A stretch of DNA of 64,000 nt from Ilyomonas sp964249755 (GCA_964249755.1 CAXUDB010000002.1:1054001-1118000); one strand, 5' to 3'. Shown: positions 45,012 through 54,093, numbered from the stretch's first letter. Numbers and translations: made by a program. The notes: generated by a model not told the origin, from the letters alone.

Positions 45012-45338
45012 ATGAAAAAGCTATTAACCGCATGTATTGTATTGGCATCTGCCTTAGCCATTCATGCTTCAGCAAGCGACAACACGAAAGCGCTTTGCGA
45101 TAAAATGAATGCAGGTGTTTCTATCTATACAGACACAGTTCCCTCTGACACGTCTAAAAAAGATTCTTTGATATACGGAACATTTGTTTACAATGTAAAT
45201 GATACAGTTCCTGCCGATACTTCAAAGAAAGATACCATGTTCGCTTCAGCCGTTGCTTACCGTGTTGTAAACGATACAGTGCCTACCGATACAACCAGAA
45301 AAGACACCACTTTTGCAATGCTGGCTTTTAACAGGTAA
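45012..45338 (+). CDS. Small exported protein with three NDTVP-type repeats (108 aa)
   Basis: I chose the ATG at 45012, which gives a typical signal peptide (MKKLLTACIVLASALAIHAS); the longer frame from 44955 starts outside it. After residue ~40 there are three imperfect tandem repeats of 23-24 residues, each with DTVP[SAT]DT[ST][KR]KD (residues 41, 64, 88), rich in Asp, Thr and Lys. No family was recognised. The repeats could form a calcium-binding or wall-spanning spacer, but that is speculation. Confidence 0.65.
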   Translation: MKKLLTACIVLASALAIHASASDNTKALCDKMNAGVSIYTDTVPSDTSKKDSLIYGTFVYNVNDTVPADTSKKDTMFASAVAYRVVNDTVPTDTTRKDTTFAMLAFNR

Positions 45339-45418
45339 CTGAAAGCAGTTCATGTGCTTTCTTATTTTCAAATAAAGGCATTTTTTTAATTTCCTTTTTG
45401 TTTACCAGATTCGTTAGT

Positions 45419-45445
45419 AGAGTGGCAATGTATATTTGCCACTCT
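45419..45445 (+). promoter_or_regulatory. Inverted repeat overlapping a -7-like box, in front of comB
   Basis: AGAGTGGCAA, a 7-nt loop (TGTATAT) and TTGCCACTCT form a perfect 10-bp inverted repeat. It covers TATATTTG (45431-45438), a match to TAnnTTTG. The comB ATG is 4 nt after the repeat. It could be an operator or an RNA hairpin near the translation start. Confidence 0.5.
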
Positions 45446-45449
45446 ATTT

Positions 45450-46178
45450 ATGAGTCAGCCACACACACTCCATACAGTATTATCACCCAAGTTATTAGAC
45501 CTCTATGATTTTCGCAACACCATTGTTGTTATCATAGATGTTTTTCGAGCTACTTCCACTATTGCTGCGGCACTATACAATGGTGCTGACAGGATTATCC
45601 CGGTTGATAATATTGAGCAATGTATTTCTATTGGTAAAAATTTAAACGCCATTACTGCCGGTGAGCGGGATGGCAAAATCATTCCGGGACTTCAGTATGG
45701 TAACTCTCCCGCAGAATATTACCCTGAATTTATAAAAGGAAAAACTCTGGTCTTAACTACCACTAACGGAACAAAGCTTTTGCACCTGGCTCTGGCAAAA
45801 GGAGCGGATGATGTAATTACCGGTTCATTTCCAAATCTTTCTGCCGTTTGCGAATTTTTAACAACGTCCGGTAAGAATGTGATTCTTGGTTGCTCGGGTT
45901 GGAAAGACCGTTTTAATTTAGAAGATACTTTGTTTGCAGGCGCTGTAGTGAGCCGCATGAAAAGTTATTTTACCGTGCATTGCGATAGCAGCCTGATGGC
46001 CGAAGATATGTACCTGCTTCACAAAAATGATTTGCATTCTTTCATAAAAAAAACAACGCATTGGCATCGTTTAGCAGGATATGGGTTGGAAAAAGATCTG
46101 GAATGGTGCGTTACGGAAGATGCTGCTAATGTGCTGCCTGTTTATCAAAACAATGAATTGGTGGCTCGGAAAAAATAA
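45450..46178 (+). CDS. comB: 2-phosphosulfolactate phosphatase-like (ComB) (242 aa)
   Basis: The HAD-unrelated ComB phosphatase fold: VVIIDVFRATSTIAAAL near the N-terminus (~26-42), an ERDGKIIPG segment, LTTTNGTKLLHLA (conserved N-G-T) and GCSGWKDRFNLEDTLFAGAV. In archaea and some bacteria it dephosphorylates phosphosulfolactate on the way to coenzyme M or sulfolactate. In Bacteroidota, isolated homologs are common, and the substrate here is uncertain. No comA, comC or sulfo-metabolism genes are in the window. Confidence 0.85.
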   Translation: MSQPHTLHTVLSPKLLDLYDFRNTIVVIIDVFRATSTIAAALYNGADRIIPVDNIEQCISIGKNLNAITAGERDGKIIPGLQYGNSPAEYYPEFIKGKTLVLTTTNGTKLLHLALAKGADDVITGSFPNLSAVCEFLTTSGKNVILGCSGWKDRFNLEDTLFAGAVVSRMKSYFTVHCDSSLMAEDMYLLHKNDLHSFIKKTTHWHRLAGYGLEKDLEWCVTEDAANVLPVYQNNELVARKK

Positions 46179-46182
46179 TAAC

Positions 46183-46213
46183 AAAAAAGCCCTTGCACTA
46201 CTGCAAAGGCTTT
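46183..46213 (-). terminator. Terminator of the YdeI/DUF3052 gene
   Basis: On the minus strand: AAAGCCTTTGCA, CTAGT-like loop, TGCAAGGGCTTT, then TTTTGTTATT. The 11-bp stem has one mismatch. Confidence 0.7.
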
Positions 46214-46236
46214 CTGCTCTATCTTAATTTTGTTTG

Positions 46237-46890
46237 TTATTTTTCTGCTTCTGCCAAAGCTTTCATGCCATCAAGCAACTTTTGCTGAACAGCTTCTAAT
46301 CTTCTTTTCTTGGTATCGGCCCGCTTGGCTTCTTCAATCCAGCTAACAAAATCTTTCTGGTCATTTACCGGCAGCGATTTAAAGAAATCTTTTGCTTTTT
46401 TGTGTTTCACAAAAAAGATTTCCATTTCGGCGGGCAGCTTAACAATGCGTCTGTCGAACTCTTCATTTTCTTTTACCTCATCGTCATTTGTACCACCTGC
46501 AATAGCCATATCTGCTTTTTTAAAGCAGATAGCCATCCACACATGGTCAAGCGCAACCTGGCTATCAATTTCAAAATCATGATCGAAAAGAACCTGCCAA
46601 CTGCAATCCCGATTTAGGTCTGACGCAATTTTGCTTGTTGTTTTCGGATAGGCAATCCAAAGTTTACTATCAGTATGTAAAGCAGGAAAGACATCGCTTA
46701 AGATAGCACACATCTGGTTTTGATGAATCGCAAACAGGAGCGCAAAATCAATTTTGCGTGTTCTGAGAAGCGGCGTTACATTTTTTGCGTAAGCAAGTTT
46801 TGCAAATTGTTTTTCAATGGAGGAGGGAAGACCCTGAATGAGAATGTTTTTTTCATCTTTCAGGTTAAGCTTTTCAATCATACTTTGCAT
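46237..46890 (-). CDS. DUF3052-like + YdeI/OmdA-like fusion (217 aa)
   Basis: The N-terminal ~130 residues resemble DUF3052-type proteins (ALHTDSKLWIAYPKTTSKIASDLNRD, SQVALDHVWMAICFKK). The C-terminal ~75 resemble the YdeI/OmdA helical domain: FFKSLPVNDQKDFVSWIEEAKRADTKKRR. Both parts are known separately in Bacteroidota, with no proven function (YdeI-related proteins have been linked to resistance to antimicrobial peptides in other genera). There is no signal peptide. The start is probably MQSMIEK, with a second ATG three codons later. Confidence 0.75.
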   Translation of the reverse strand: MQSMIEKLNLKDEKNILIQGLPSSIEKQFAKLAYAKNVTPLLRTRKIDFALLFAIHQNQMCAILSDVFPALHTDSKLWIAYPKTTSKIASDLNRDCSWQVLFDHDFEIDSQVALDHVWMAICFKKADMAIAGGTNDDEVKENEEFDRRIVKLPAEMEIFFVKHKKAKDFFKSLPVNDQKDFVSWIEEAKRADTKKRRLEAVQQKLLDGMKALAEAEK

Positions 46891-47107
46891 AGAAATACCT
46901 TATAGTAAGCAATAAAAAGGTATGCAAAGGTATAACAATCACTTACAAATAGCAATTGATAATAAATGTTTTTCCCACAAATAATCCTTAAAAGTGTGAC
47001 TAACTCTAAATAACCATTTAAAGTGGAGAATAGATAAAATGCAGGTTCAATGCAGTTTACAACTTGTATAATGAGTTTCTATTCTAAATACAATATCAGT
47101 TTATAAA

Positions 47108-47917
47108 TTAATTTTGCACTGGTTTGTAATACTTCAGAGCCTCCGGCATCCATTGCTTCAACTTCTCTATACGTGAAGCATCGCTTGGATGGTCGCTAAG
47201 AAAAATGGGTGGCTTTTGCGAGCTAGCACTGAGACTTTGCATCCGCTGCCAAAATGGAACCGCTTCTTGGGGATTATAGCCTGCCATTGCGGCGAAGATC
47301 AAACCATAATGATCAGCCTCTGATTCCTGCGCACGTGAGTTAGGCAACAATACCCCTATCTGAGCAGTGGGCGCATAAACACTATTGAAAATATTTAATG
47401 CTTGTGCATTAGAACTTAACGCTACACCGCCTGCCTGCTGTATTCCAGAAGCAAGCAATTGCTGACTCATTCTTTCGCGGCCATGACCAGCGACTGCGTG
47501 CGTTATTTCGTGTCCCAATACAATGGCAAGGGCTGCTTCATTCTGAGTTACAGGTAAAATGCCGGTATAAACTACCACTTTACCTCCTGGCATGCACCAT
47601 GCGTTTACTTCTTTACTATCTACTAAATTAAATTCCCATTGATAACCATTCAATATTGCAGACTGACCTTTTTCCTGGTAATAACGGGTAATGGCATTAG
47701 CAATGCGGGAACCAACACGCCGTACCATTTCCGCATCTTTATTAGCAGAAGAATTTACAACTTTGTTTTCGCTTAAAAACTGACGGTATTGTGTTTTAGC
47801 AGCCTCTTGCACCTGGCTTTCCGAAACTAAGGAAAGCTGGTTCCTGCCTGTAATAGCATTGCGGGTACAAGCCGGCAGAAGGGCGATTATCAGAATGGCG
47901 AAAGCAGATAATTTCAT
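47108..47917 (-). CDS. M48 family metallopeptidase, lipoprotein (269 aa)
   Basis: A lipoprotein signal peptide ends at LLPAC (Cys17). It contains the zinc motif HEITHAVAGHG (His136, Glu137, His140), with GGKVVVYTGILPV before it and the third ligand in ESEADHYG (~200). Overall it resembles the Oma1/LoiP/BepA group, which acts in outer-membrane or periplasmic quality control. The family length is normal (~265). It is monocistronic, with a ~190 bp gap upstream of the neighbouring DUF3606 gene. Confidence 0.92.
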   Translation of the reverse strand: MKLSAFAILIIALLPACTRNAITGRNQLSLVSESQVQEAAKTQYRQFLSENKVVNSSANKDAEMVRRVGSRIANAITRYYQEKGQSAILNGYQWEFNLVDSKEVNAWCMPGGKVVVYTGILPVTQNEAALAIVLGHEITHAVAGHGRERMSQQLLASGIQQAGGVALSSNAQALNIFNSVYAPTAQIGVLLPNSRAQESEADHYGLIFAAMAGYNPQEAVPFWQRMQSLSASSQKPPIFLSDHPSDASRIEKLKQWMPEALKYYKPVQN

Positions 47918-48094
47918 AACAGATTATTTTGCACGTGATAAAGTCAATATCTGTACCAATTGGTTACAATAGTTGTTTAGATGATTTGCTAGGAGAATTG
48001 TTTAAAAGGATATGGAAGAAGGCATATTACGGCGCCAAAAAAAGCCATACATAGACACACCTCTATATAAAGTATTTATAAAACTCAATAACAA

Positions 48095-48286
48095 TTAATA
48101 CACTCTTGAATTGCAGTAAGCCAATGTCTTTGAAATAGAATAATGATTATCTTCAAAAATTTGCTGAAAACTGATAGGTGTGATATTAAATTTCTTTGCC
48201 CAGTAAGCAATTTCTCTTGATCCGTTAGAATTAACCTGTGGGTCCTCATTTATTTTTTCCTTGCGACAAAGCGATAGCATGTCCAA
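48095..48286 (-). CDS. DUF3606-like small protein (63 aa)
   Basis: The frame is short but the sequence is family-like: INEDPQVNSNGSREIAYWAKKFNITPISFQQIFEDN, with an IAYWAKKF helix and an acidic-to-aromatic pattern typical of DUF3606. No function is known. It is isolated, with unsupported gaps on both sides. Confidence 0.6.
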   Translation of the reverse strand: MDMLSLCRKEKINEDPQVNSNGSREIAYWAKKFNITPISFQQIFEDNHYSISKTLAYCNSRVY

Positions 48287-48416
48287 TCTGTTTGCTTTTC
48301 TTAAGCCAAACCATATGCCAGCTTATTGTGAATTAGAGTAAGTTAGTTAAAACATTGTACCTGCATTTGCATAGTGCTCATTCTTCATAACTCATAATTT
48401 TTCCTTACTGCTTTCG

Positions 48417-49031
48417 TTAATGCATCCTGTCGCCTCTTATCTGCAATGTGCTCATTACTTCCCGCTCATAGTTCAACCATTGTTGCCAACGTGCGCTTAC
48501 CGTTTCTTTGGTAATGTATAATTCTGCAAGGCGGATAAACAAAGCATAATGACTTGCCTCACTTTCCATAAAGCGACGGTAAAACTGCTGAAGATAAGGG
48601 TCAGGCAAGCCTTCGCTCAATCGTTTGAAACGCTCACAACTTCTCGCTTCTACCAAAGCCATCATCATAAGTTGATCCAGAAAGCGGCCTTCTTCATTGC
48701 CGCCGGCAATGCGAAACTGCAGCAGCTTGTTTACATACTCATCTTTACGTTGTCTTTCGAGCGGCAGGTTGCGTTTGCGAAGCTCCTGTAGCACCAGCCG
48801 GAAGTGTCCCCATTCTTCCGTTACAACTGGTGATAATTCATCTACCAATTCTTGTTTGGCAGAATAATATTGGATTAGTGAAATACAACTGGTGGCAGCT
48901 TTCTGCTCGCAATACGCATGGTCTGAAAGGATATGCTGAAGGCTCATGCCAGCTAGATTTACCCAGCGCGGATCGGTAGGTAGTTCTAAACCCAAAATAT
49001 TTTTCTGTAACTCTGTGTTTGTTTCTTTCAT
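48417..49031 (-). CDS. miaE: tRNA 2-methylthio-N6-isopentenyl adenosine-37 hydroxylase MiaE (204 aa)
   Basis: A ferritin-like di-iron protein. The candidate iron-binding residues lie in SDHAYCEQKAA, VTEEWGHF (EExxH), ALVEARSCERF and ESEASHYALF. It hydroxylates the isopentenyl group of ms2i6A37 in tRNA. The ATG at 49031 (MKETNTELQ) is preferred over a longer start at 49067 that would add 12 non-homologous residues. It is followed on the same strand by short gaps and preceded by a 147-residue unknown gene (56 bp). Confidence 0.86.
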   Translation of the reverse strand: MKETNTELQKNILGLELPTDPRWVNLAGMSLQHILSDHAYCEQKAATSCISLIQYYSAKQELVDELSPVVTEEWGHFRLVLQELRKRNLPLERQRKDEYVNKLLQFRIAGGNEEGRFLDQLMMMALVEARSCERFKRLSEGLPDPYLQQFYRRFMESEASHYALFIRLAELYITKETVSARWQQWLNYEREVMSTLQIRGDRMH

Positions 49032-49087
49032 CTTTATAAAAGAAGCAAAAATAGGATGCAGCAGCACGGTAGTTTTATCAAAAAATC

Positions 49088-49531
49088 TTACCTGATTTTT
49101 ACGTTGAAACTAATGATGTTCATCATTACAATTTTCAGCAGGATGGCATCAGTATGTTCTACAGGATCATTTTCTTCGAAAGCGATAAAACGGCTCAGCC
49201 GGTTATCATCGTAGTTGCCGCTTTTCTCTTCCAGCATTTCTTTAAACCGGAAAGCCATGTTGGTGTAATTTACTTTTTCTACGTAATAAAAAGTAGTAAA
49301 CCAATCAATGGCAAGAAGAGGAAAATACTTTTGAATGTGAGATGCAATCTGGTATAAAACACTGGTGGGCAGTATTCCATAAGAAGCCAGGTGGAAGATG
49401 CAGGCGGAGCAATTGACATTGTCAACCAAAGAAAGCCGTTGCAATGTCTCGCCGTCTAAATGATAAATCGGGTGAGCATCTTCGTCTAAAATATGAAGCA
49501 TGTCATCCCAGTTGATAACTGAATAATTCAT
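49088..49531 (-). CDS. Hypothetical protein upstream of miaE (147 aa)
   Basis: I do not recognise a family. It has no signal peptide, is helix-rich, and has two Cys close together (VNCSAC, ~39-43) and a tail of hydrophobic residues. WDDMLHILDED at the start and FKEMLEEKSGNYDDN in the middle look like protein-interaction helices. Its place just upstream of miaE (56 bp) on the same strand suggests cotranscription. Confidence 0.5.
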   Translation of the reverse strand: MNYSVINWDDMLHILDEDAHPIYHLDGETLQRLSLVDNVNCSACIFHLASYGILPTSVLYQIASHIQKYFPLLAIDWFTTFYYVEKVNYTNMAFRFKEMLEEKSGNYDDNRLSRFIAFEENDPVEHTDAILLKIVMMNIISFNVKIR

Positions 49532-49667
49532 GATATTGGATTTTGTTTTGCTAAGGTGAGCGTTCTTTTTTGGAGATGGCTTAAATAGGGCTTATGTTTT
49601 TATTAAAATAAAATGAAAGGAAAAAGCACTGATAAATTCCACACGAAAGAAGATTTAAATCTTGCTA

Positions 49668-50783
49668 TCACTTTGCGTGCGAAGAAGCGCTGCGTTTCGC
49701 ATCATCTATAGATTGTAAAAGACCACCTGCATCAGTATCATTCGTCAACTCCCAAAACATAATACCATCCAAACCTTTAGCGATGGCATACTTTGTTTTT
49801 TCCGTCATTGATCGTTTGTCATCAAACGATACCAGCAGCTTTTCTTTTGCATTGAAATAATACGGCGCAGCGGCAGTGGAATCCCAATGATAAACGTAAT
49901 CTGTATTGGCTAAAATGGAATCTTTGAAGCGGTTATAATCAAGTCCTTTATAAAATGTGCAAGGCTGATACAAGCCATTTTGCAACGTATCTTTTAATTT
50001 AAAAATGCGCGCATAAAAAGCAGCCCCAATGTCTAACTTACTAAGCGGGACGCCTAAGGAATCTAACATGTGAATCGCATTGTCTATACTTTCTCTTTGC
50101 TGTGGTGTTGAATAAAGTGGGGTATGATGACCGCTCACTGTTGCATAACCGTTTACTAAGTCGTAGGTCATCAGGTTCACACGGTTCAACAGCGGCATAA
50201 TCTTATCCCACTCCACCGACTTGAGAATATATGTAGCGAAGCCGCCCGCAGCAAAACTAATCTCGTACCGGCTGCCGAACTGCTTCCGCATCTCGCTAAT
50301 CAGTTGCGTAAAATTCTGTTTGTCTTGCGGTAAAAACTGGTGTTGCGGATAACCTTCAATAGCAGGATATTCCCAATCGAGGTCAATGCCATCTGCACCA
50401 AAATATTGAAGCAAACTCTTTGAAGAAGAGGCAAATTGTTCTCTTCCTTCCTCAGTATTAAAAACTGCAGAGCAGGTTTCGCAACCGCCCCAACCGCCCA
50501 TAGAAAGCAAAATTTTCAAACCGGGATATCGCTTTTTAAGAGAGACCAACTTCTGTATGGTAGCGCTGTCTTTGCTGTTTTCAACATGCAGCAGATTTCC
50601 TTTCAGGTGCGTGAAACTATAGATGATATGTGTAAGCTGGGATACGTTAAAACGATCTATTTGAACAGCATCTCCCGCATAGTAAGCAATCACATTACAC
50701 GCTTTTCCCGCCTTCTTTTGTTGCGCCAGCAATGGCTTGTCACTTATGCACAATAGTGAAATCAACAGCAGTAAATACTTCAT
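49668..50783 (-). CDS. GH18 chitinase-like glycosidase, secreted (371 aa)
   Basis: A signal peptide (~1-21, cut after LLAQ) precedes a GH18 barrel. The active-site strand DGIDLDWEYP holds the catalytic Glu138. Other features are ILLSMGGWGG (strand 3) and SFAAGGFA, LMTYDLV and GIMFWELTNDTD, which is strand 8. The enzyme hydrolyses chitin or a peptidoglycan/GlcNAc-type polymer. It starts 17 bp after the 728-residue secreted protein and is cotranscribed with it. Confidence 0.92.
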   Translation of the reverse strand: MKYLLLLISLLCISDKPLLAQQKKAGKACNVIAYYAGDAVQIDRFNVSQLTHIIYSFTHLKGNLLHVENSKDSATIQKLVSLKKRYPGLKILLSMGGWGGCETCSAVFNTEEGREQFASSSKSLLQYFGADGIDLDWEYPAIEGYPQHQFLPQDKQNFTQLISEMRKQFGSRYEISFAAGGFATYILKSVEWDKIMPLLNRVNLMTYDLVNGYATVSGHHTPLYSTPQQRESIDNAIHMLDSLGVPLSKLDIGAAFYARIFKLKDTLQNGLYQPCTFYKGLDYNRFKDSILANTDYVYHWDSTAAAPYYFNAKEKLLVSFDDKRSMTEKTKYAIAKGLDGIMFWELTNDTDAGGLLQSIDDAKRSASSHAK

Positions 50784-50800
50784 AAATTGGTTGTAAAAAA

Positions 50801-52987
50801 TTATCCGTTTTCTTTTTCCTGTAATCTGGTATAAGCCATTATAAAAACGGCTCCTAAGTTTTTATAAGGTGGAACATAATCATCAAACAACTCCTTGCTT
50901 TTGCCTCCGGCAAACTGTTTGGAAAACGTTTTCCACATGACCGGCCAATTTAAGTCTTTACCTTGCCGCAAGTCATCTATAATACCGCTGATTAGGGGAA
51001 GGTTAATAAGTCCACTGCCGGTTTGTTTGGAAGAAATGATATGTGCTTCCGGGCAAATTTTAAGAATCCTGCTCAAACTTTGATAGCCACCGCAACTACC
51101 CAATAAAATCACCTCCGCAGAAGATGGCATCCGCTCGATAGTACTGTTGAGATAATAACTATGCCCGCGATGCAGAACAACAGTGGGTTCTATATCTTGT
51201 TCTAACAAGTATTCCTTAAGGTCAGACTGCGCCTTATCATCCAGCCCCTGCATCTCATCCAGCGGACGGTTAGAATAGATAGAAATAGGTGTGCCACGTG
51301 TGGATGTAAACGTCACCCACTCCGGTGATGAAGACATCTTCCAGTTGCTATTGTTAAAGGTTCTTACAAAAGCATTGAAAACCGTCTGACCATCTTTGTC
51401 ACCATAAAAAAATTGCTGAACAATAATGCGGCCTGTCGTGTCTTTCAGGATATTATTTTTCATGAAATAAACAGGACGTATATGCAGCTCTTTGGAGATG
51501 TCAATATGGTTAGCCGAATCCATTGAAAGAAACAGCGTGTTCAGAATGCTGTAAATATTAGTAGCCCGCTCATTGCCCGAAACCTTTGCTGTGTTTAAGT
51601 TTTGCTGCACCTGGTTAAGAATAAGCTGCTGAATTGTTTTATCATAAATGCTGGCATAAGATCCTGCAACATCCACTGCATCTTCTAAGCTGTCTTTGCC
51701 GTTATGCCGATCCAATCCGTTCACAAAAGCTTTCATCAGCACCAAAGCATTGTCTTTATCCATACGCTTTAAAAAATCGTCAAGCGTGTTGTAATTGGCT
51801 GCCATTTTTATCCATTTCTTAAAATGGTCAAAGCGAACATTTACCAGCAGAGAATCACCGCGCGGTGTTTTCATGCGCTGCCAGATACGCGGATATACAC
51901 CCCGTACATAGCTTGATGTATAAATCAGTTCTTCCTGCATCACAGCCAAATAATACAATTCTTCGGGGTTAAGATTTTCGAGTATACGGAAGCGCACGTT
52001 ATCCGGCGATTCATGCAGCCCGTTGATTTCATTAATAAAATATTTTCCCTGAGATTCTATTTTTTTATCAATCGCTTCAATGCCCATGGCGGTATCGTGT
52101 TCCAGCATCCGCTTACTGAAATCAACTTTAGTAGAAACCAAAAGGCGATAGTATAGCAACGGGTTATCTTTTACCTTATCAATCTCTTCCAGCGTTGTTT
52201 TATTGCGGTAGAGATTATCTAAAAATGGAAAATAAAACTGACCCGATTTGTACTTTGAAAGCTTGCTGATGATTTGCACCAACGTATCGGGACTGTTACG
52301 GATTTTTTGTGCCAGCGTGTTAGAAGCGGCAGCATATGTATATAATTCATCAGGATTGTTACGCGCGCTCATGCTGATTAAGCTATCAGTAAAAGTATAA
52401 TCAGAATTGCTACTTAAGGCGCGCAGAATTTTTTCCGGATGCAGCTTGCAGTCTTTCAGAAAAACGATGTCTTTGGCGGCTTTGTATTGCGGGTTGCCTT
52501 CAAACAAAACACTTCGCATAAGGATATCATCAAGCTCAAAGGGTTGATGGCTGATGAGAGAAGTGATGTCGGCGTGTTGCTTGTCTAACTGCATGCCTTC
52601 GGCAAAAGTATTTACCAGTACCGGCAACTGTGCTATGCGCACCGTTTGGCGGCGGTAATTGATGTAAAAACTTTCCAGCGTTTCTGTTAACGCGCGCAGG
52701 TATTTGATTTTTGAATTGCTGTCGTCGCTGTCCGCTTCAATTGCATTCTGGATTGCATCAATCCGTTGAGTAGTAGTGTAAGTAAGCTGAAGGTTAAAAT
52801 CTTCATCCTCCGTCAGGTTGAGCGAATTGTCGGCAATACCATCCAGCTTCAGCAACTTCTTCTGCATATCATCCACCTTATCATGAAAAGCCTGGCGCAT
52901 CAGTGGAATCTTCGGTTGCGCGTTAGCAGTTGTTATCAGCAGCAGGCAGAATATGAAAACAGATATACGGTATAACATTTCTTTCAT
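50801..52987 (-). CDS. Secreted 728-aa protein with a caspase-clan-like C-terminus (unknown)
   Basis: I chose the ATG at 52987 (MKEMLYRISVF...), giving a signal peptide ending in NAQ. The first ~590 residues are mainly helical, with no domain recognised. The C-terminal ~120 carry VVLHRGHSYY (His606/609) and VILLGSCGGYQ (Cys632), that is, a His-x2-His strand followed by four hydrophobic residues and GSCG. This resembles the His/Cys placement of clan CD cysteine peptidases, but the usual His-Gly is absent, so enzymatic activity is unproven. TGSGLINLPLISGIIDDL follows. The start codon could also be the upstream ATG at 52999. Confidence 0.7.
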   Translation of the reverse strand: MKEMLYRISVFIFCLLLITTANAQPKIPLMRQAFHDKVDDMQKKLLKLDGIADNSLNLTEDEDFNLQLTYTTTQRIDAIQNAIEADSDDSNSKIKYLRALTETLESFYINYRRQTVRIAQLPVLVNTFAEGMQLDKQHADITSLISHQPFELDDILMRSVLFEGNPQYKAAKDIVFLKDCKLHPEKILRALSSNSDYTFTDSLISMSARNNPDELYTYAAASNTLAQKIRNSPDTLVQIISKLSKYKSGQFYFPFLDNLYRNKTTLEEIDKVKDNPLLYYRLLVSTKVDFSKRMLEHDTAMGIEAIDKKIESQGKYFINEINGLHESPDNVRFRILENLNPEELYYLAVMQEELIYTSSYVRGVYPRIWQRMKTPRGDSLLVNVRFDHFKKWIKMAANYNTLDDFLKRMDKDNALVLMKAFVNGLDRHNGKDSLEDAVDVAGSYASIYDKTIQQLILNQVQQNLNTAKVSGNERATNIYSILNTLFLSMDSANHIDISKELHIRPVYFMKNNILKDTTGRIIVQQFFYGDKDGQTVFNAFVRTFNNSNWKMSSSPEWVTFTSTRGTPISIYSNRPLDEMQGLDDKAQSDLKEYLLEQDIEPTVVLHRGHSYYLNSTIERMPSSAEVILLGSCGGYQSLSRILKICPEAHIISSKQTGSGLINLPLISGIIDDLRQGKDLNWPVMWKTFSKQFAGGKSKELFDDYVPPYKNLGAVFIMAYTRLQEKENG

Positions 52988-53406
52988 CACAACAAACATA
53001 AATGCAATACTTCAAAATCAAAATGTAAATATCTGTTTTTAATCTTTCCATTCATCGTCCTCTTTCTCATCAAACCGTTAATAATCAGGTGCCTTGTTGT
53101 ATTCGCATAAGCAAAGTGCAATAACTTCTGCTTCTTTCGAAATAGAATGATTTTATAAGTTAACTTACTTGCTGTTAAATCAATAAAACCAACCCATAAA
53201 TACTGATTTCATCGCCGGTTGAATTTTACTATTTGATAAATGTTACTACAACATAGAACAGGATGCAGGCTATCTTCCGGGCGATAAATTAAATAGCCTG
53301 AACTTTGCTGCGGTTTATTTCATACCAGCTTGCTTAACAATAAGATAATGCGCTGTACAATAACCGCTGATGAATTGTATTTTAATTTTGTATAAACAAA
53401 TCGTTA
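52988..53406. other. 419-bp divergent region before the response regulator
   Basis: No gene was found. An 8-bp inverted repeat, CAGGCTAT (53266-53273) and ATAGCCTG (53293-53300), lies ~110 bp upstream of the response regulator ATG. It could be an operator or a weak hairpin. Confidence 0.4.
53383..53390 (+). promoter_or_regulatory. -7 box for the response regulator gene
   Basis: TAATTTTG matches TAnnTTTG exactly, 16 nt before the ATG at 53407. No clear -33 was seen. Confidence 0.45.
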
Positions 53407-54093
53407 ATGGAAAGTAACGGGAAGAAGATTCTGATTGCTGATGATGAGCCGGATATTTTAGAGATTGTTCAATTCAATTTAGCCAAAGAAGGTTACGAAA
53501 TTTATACCGCTGCCGATGGTAATGAAGCCCTTGAAAAGGCTGCTTTGCTGTTGCCACAACTGATTATTCTCGATATTATGATGCCTTTTAAAACGGGCAT
53601 TGAAGTGTGTCGCAAACTGCGGCAAGATGAGCGTTTCGACGATACCCTGATTGTTTTTCTTACCGCTATCAACGATGATATTTCCCAGATAAAAGGACTG
53701 GATATTGGCGCTGATGATTACATTAACAAACCCGTTAGCACCAAGGTTCTGGTAAGCCGTATCAATGCCCTTTTTCGCCGTGTGGTAAAGCCTTCCGAAG
53801 AAGATGGAAAAGTGCTTCATGTAAATGGCATTACCATAGACCCGCAGCGTTATATTGTTGTGGTGAAGGACAAAGAAATTACGCTGGCAAAAAAAGAATT
53901 CGAATTGCTCTATCTCTTGGCTTCGCGTCACGGTAAAGTGTTTCTGCGCAATGAAATTCTAACCTCTGTTTGGGGCACCGATGTAATTGTGGGCGACCGC
54001 ACTATTGATGTACATATCCGCAAAATTCGCCAGAAGCTGGGCATTGATTGCGTTACCACCGTTAAAGGCGTTGGTTATAAATTTGAGTGCTGA
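53407..54093 (+). CDS. OmpR/PhoB-family response regulator (228 aa)
   Basis: The receiver domain (~6-122) has an acidic pair (ADDEP), phospho-acceptor Asp56 (LIILDIMMP) and the Lys of INKPVS (~108). The C-terminal winged HTH (~135-225) ends with VGDRTIDVHIRKIRQKLG and TVKGVGYKFE. It is paired with the histidine kinase gene that follows. The absence of phosphate genes nearby leaves the signal unknown. Confidence 0.94.
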   Translation: MESNGKKILIADDEPDILEIVQFNLAKEGYEIYTAADGNEALEKAALLLPQLIILDIMMPFKTGIEVCRKLRQDERFDDTLIVFLTAINDDISQIKGLDIGADDYINKPVSTKVLVSRINALFRRVVKPSEEDGKVLHVNGITIDPQRYIVVVKDKEITLAKKEFELLYLLASRHGKVFLRNEILTSVWGTDVIVGDRTIDVHIRKIRQKLGIDCVTTVKGVGYKFEC

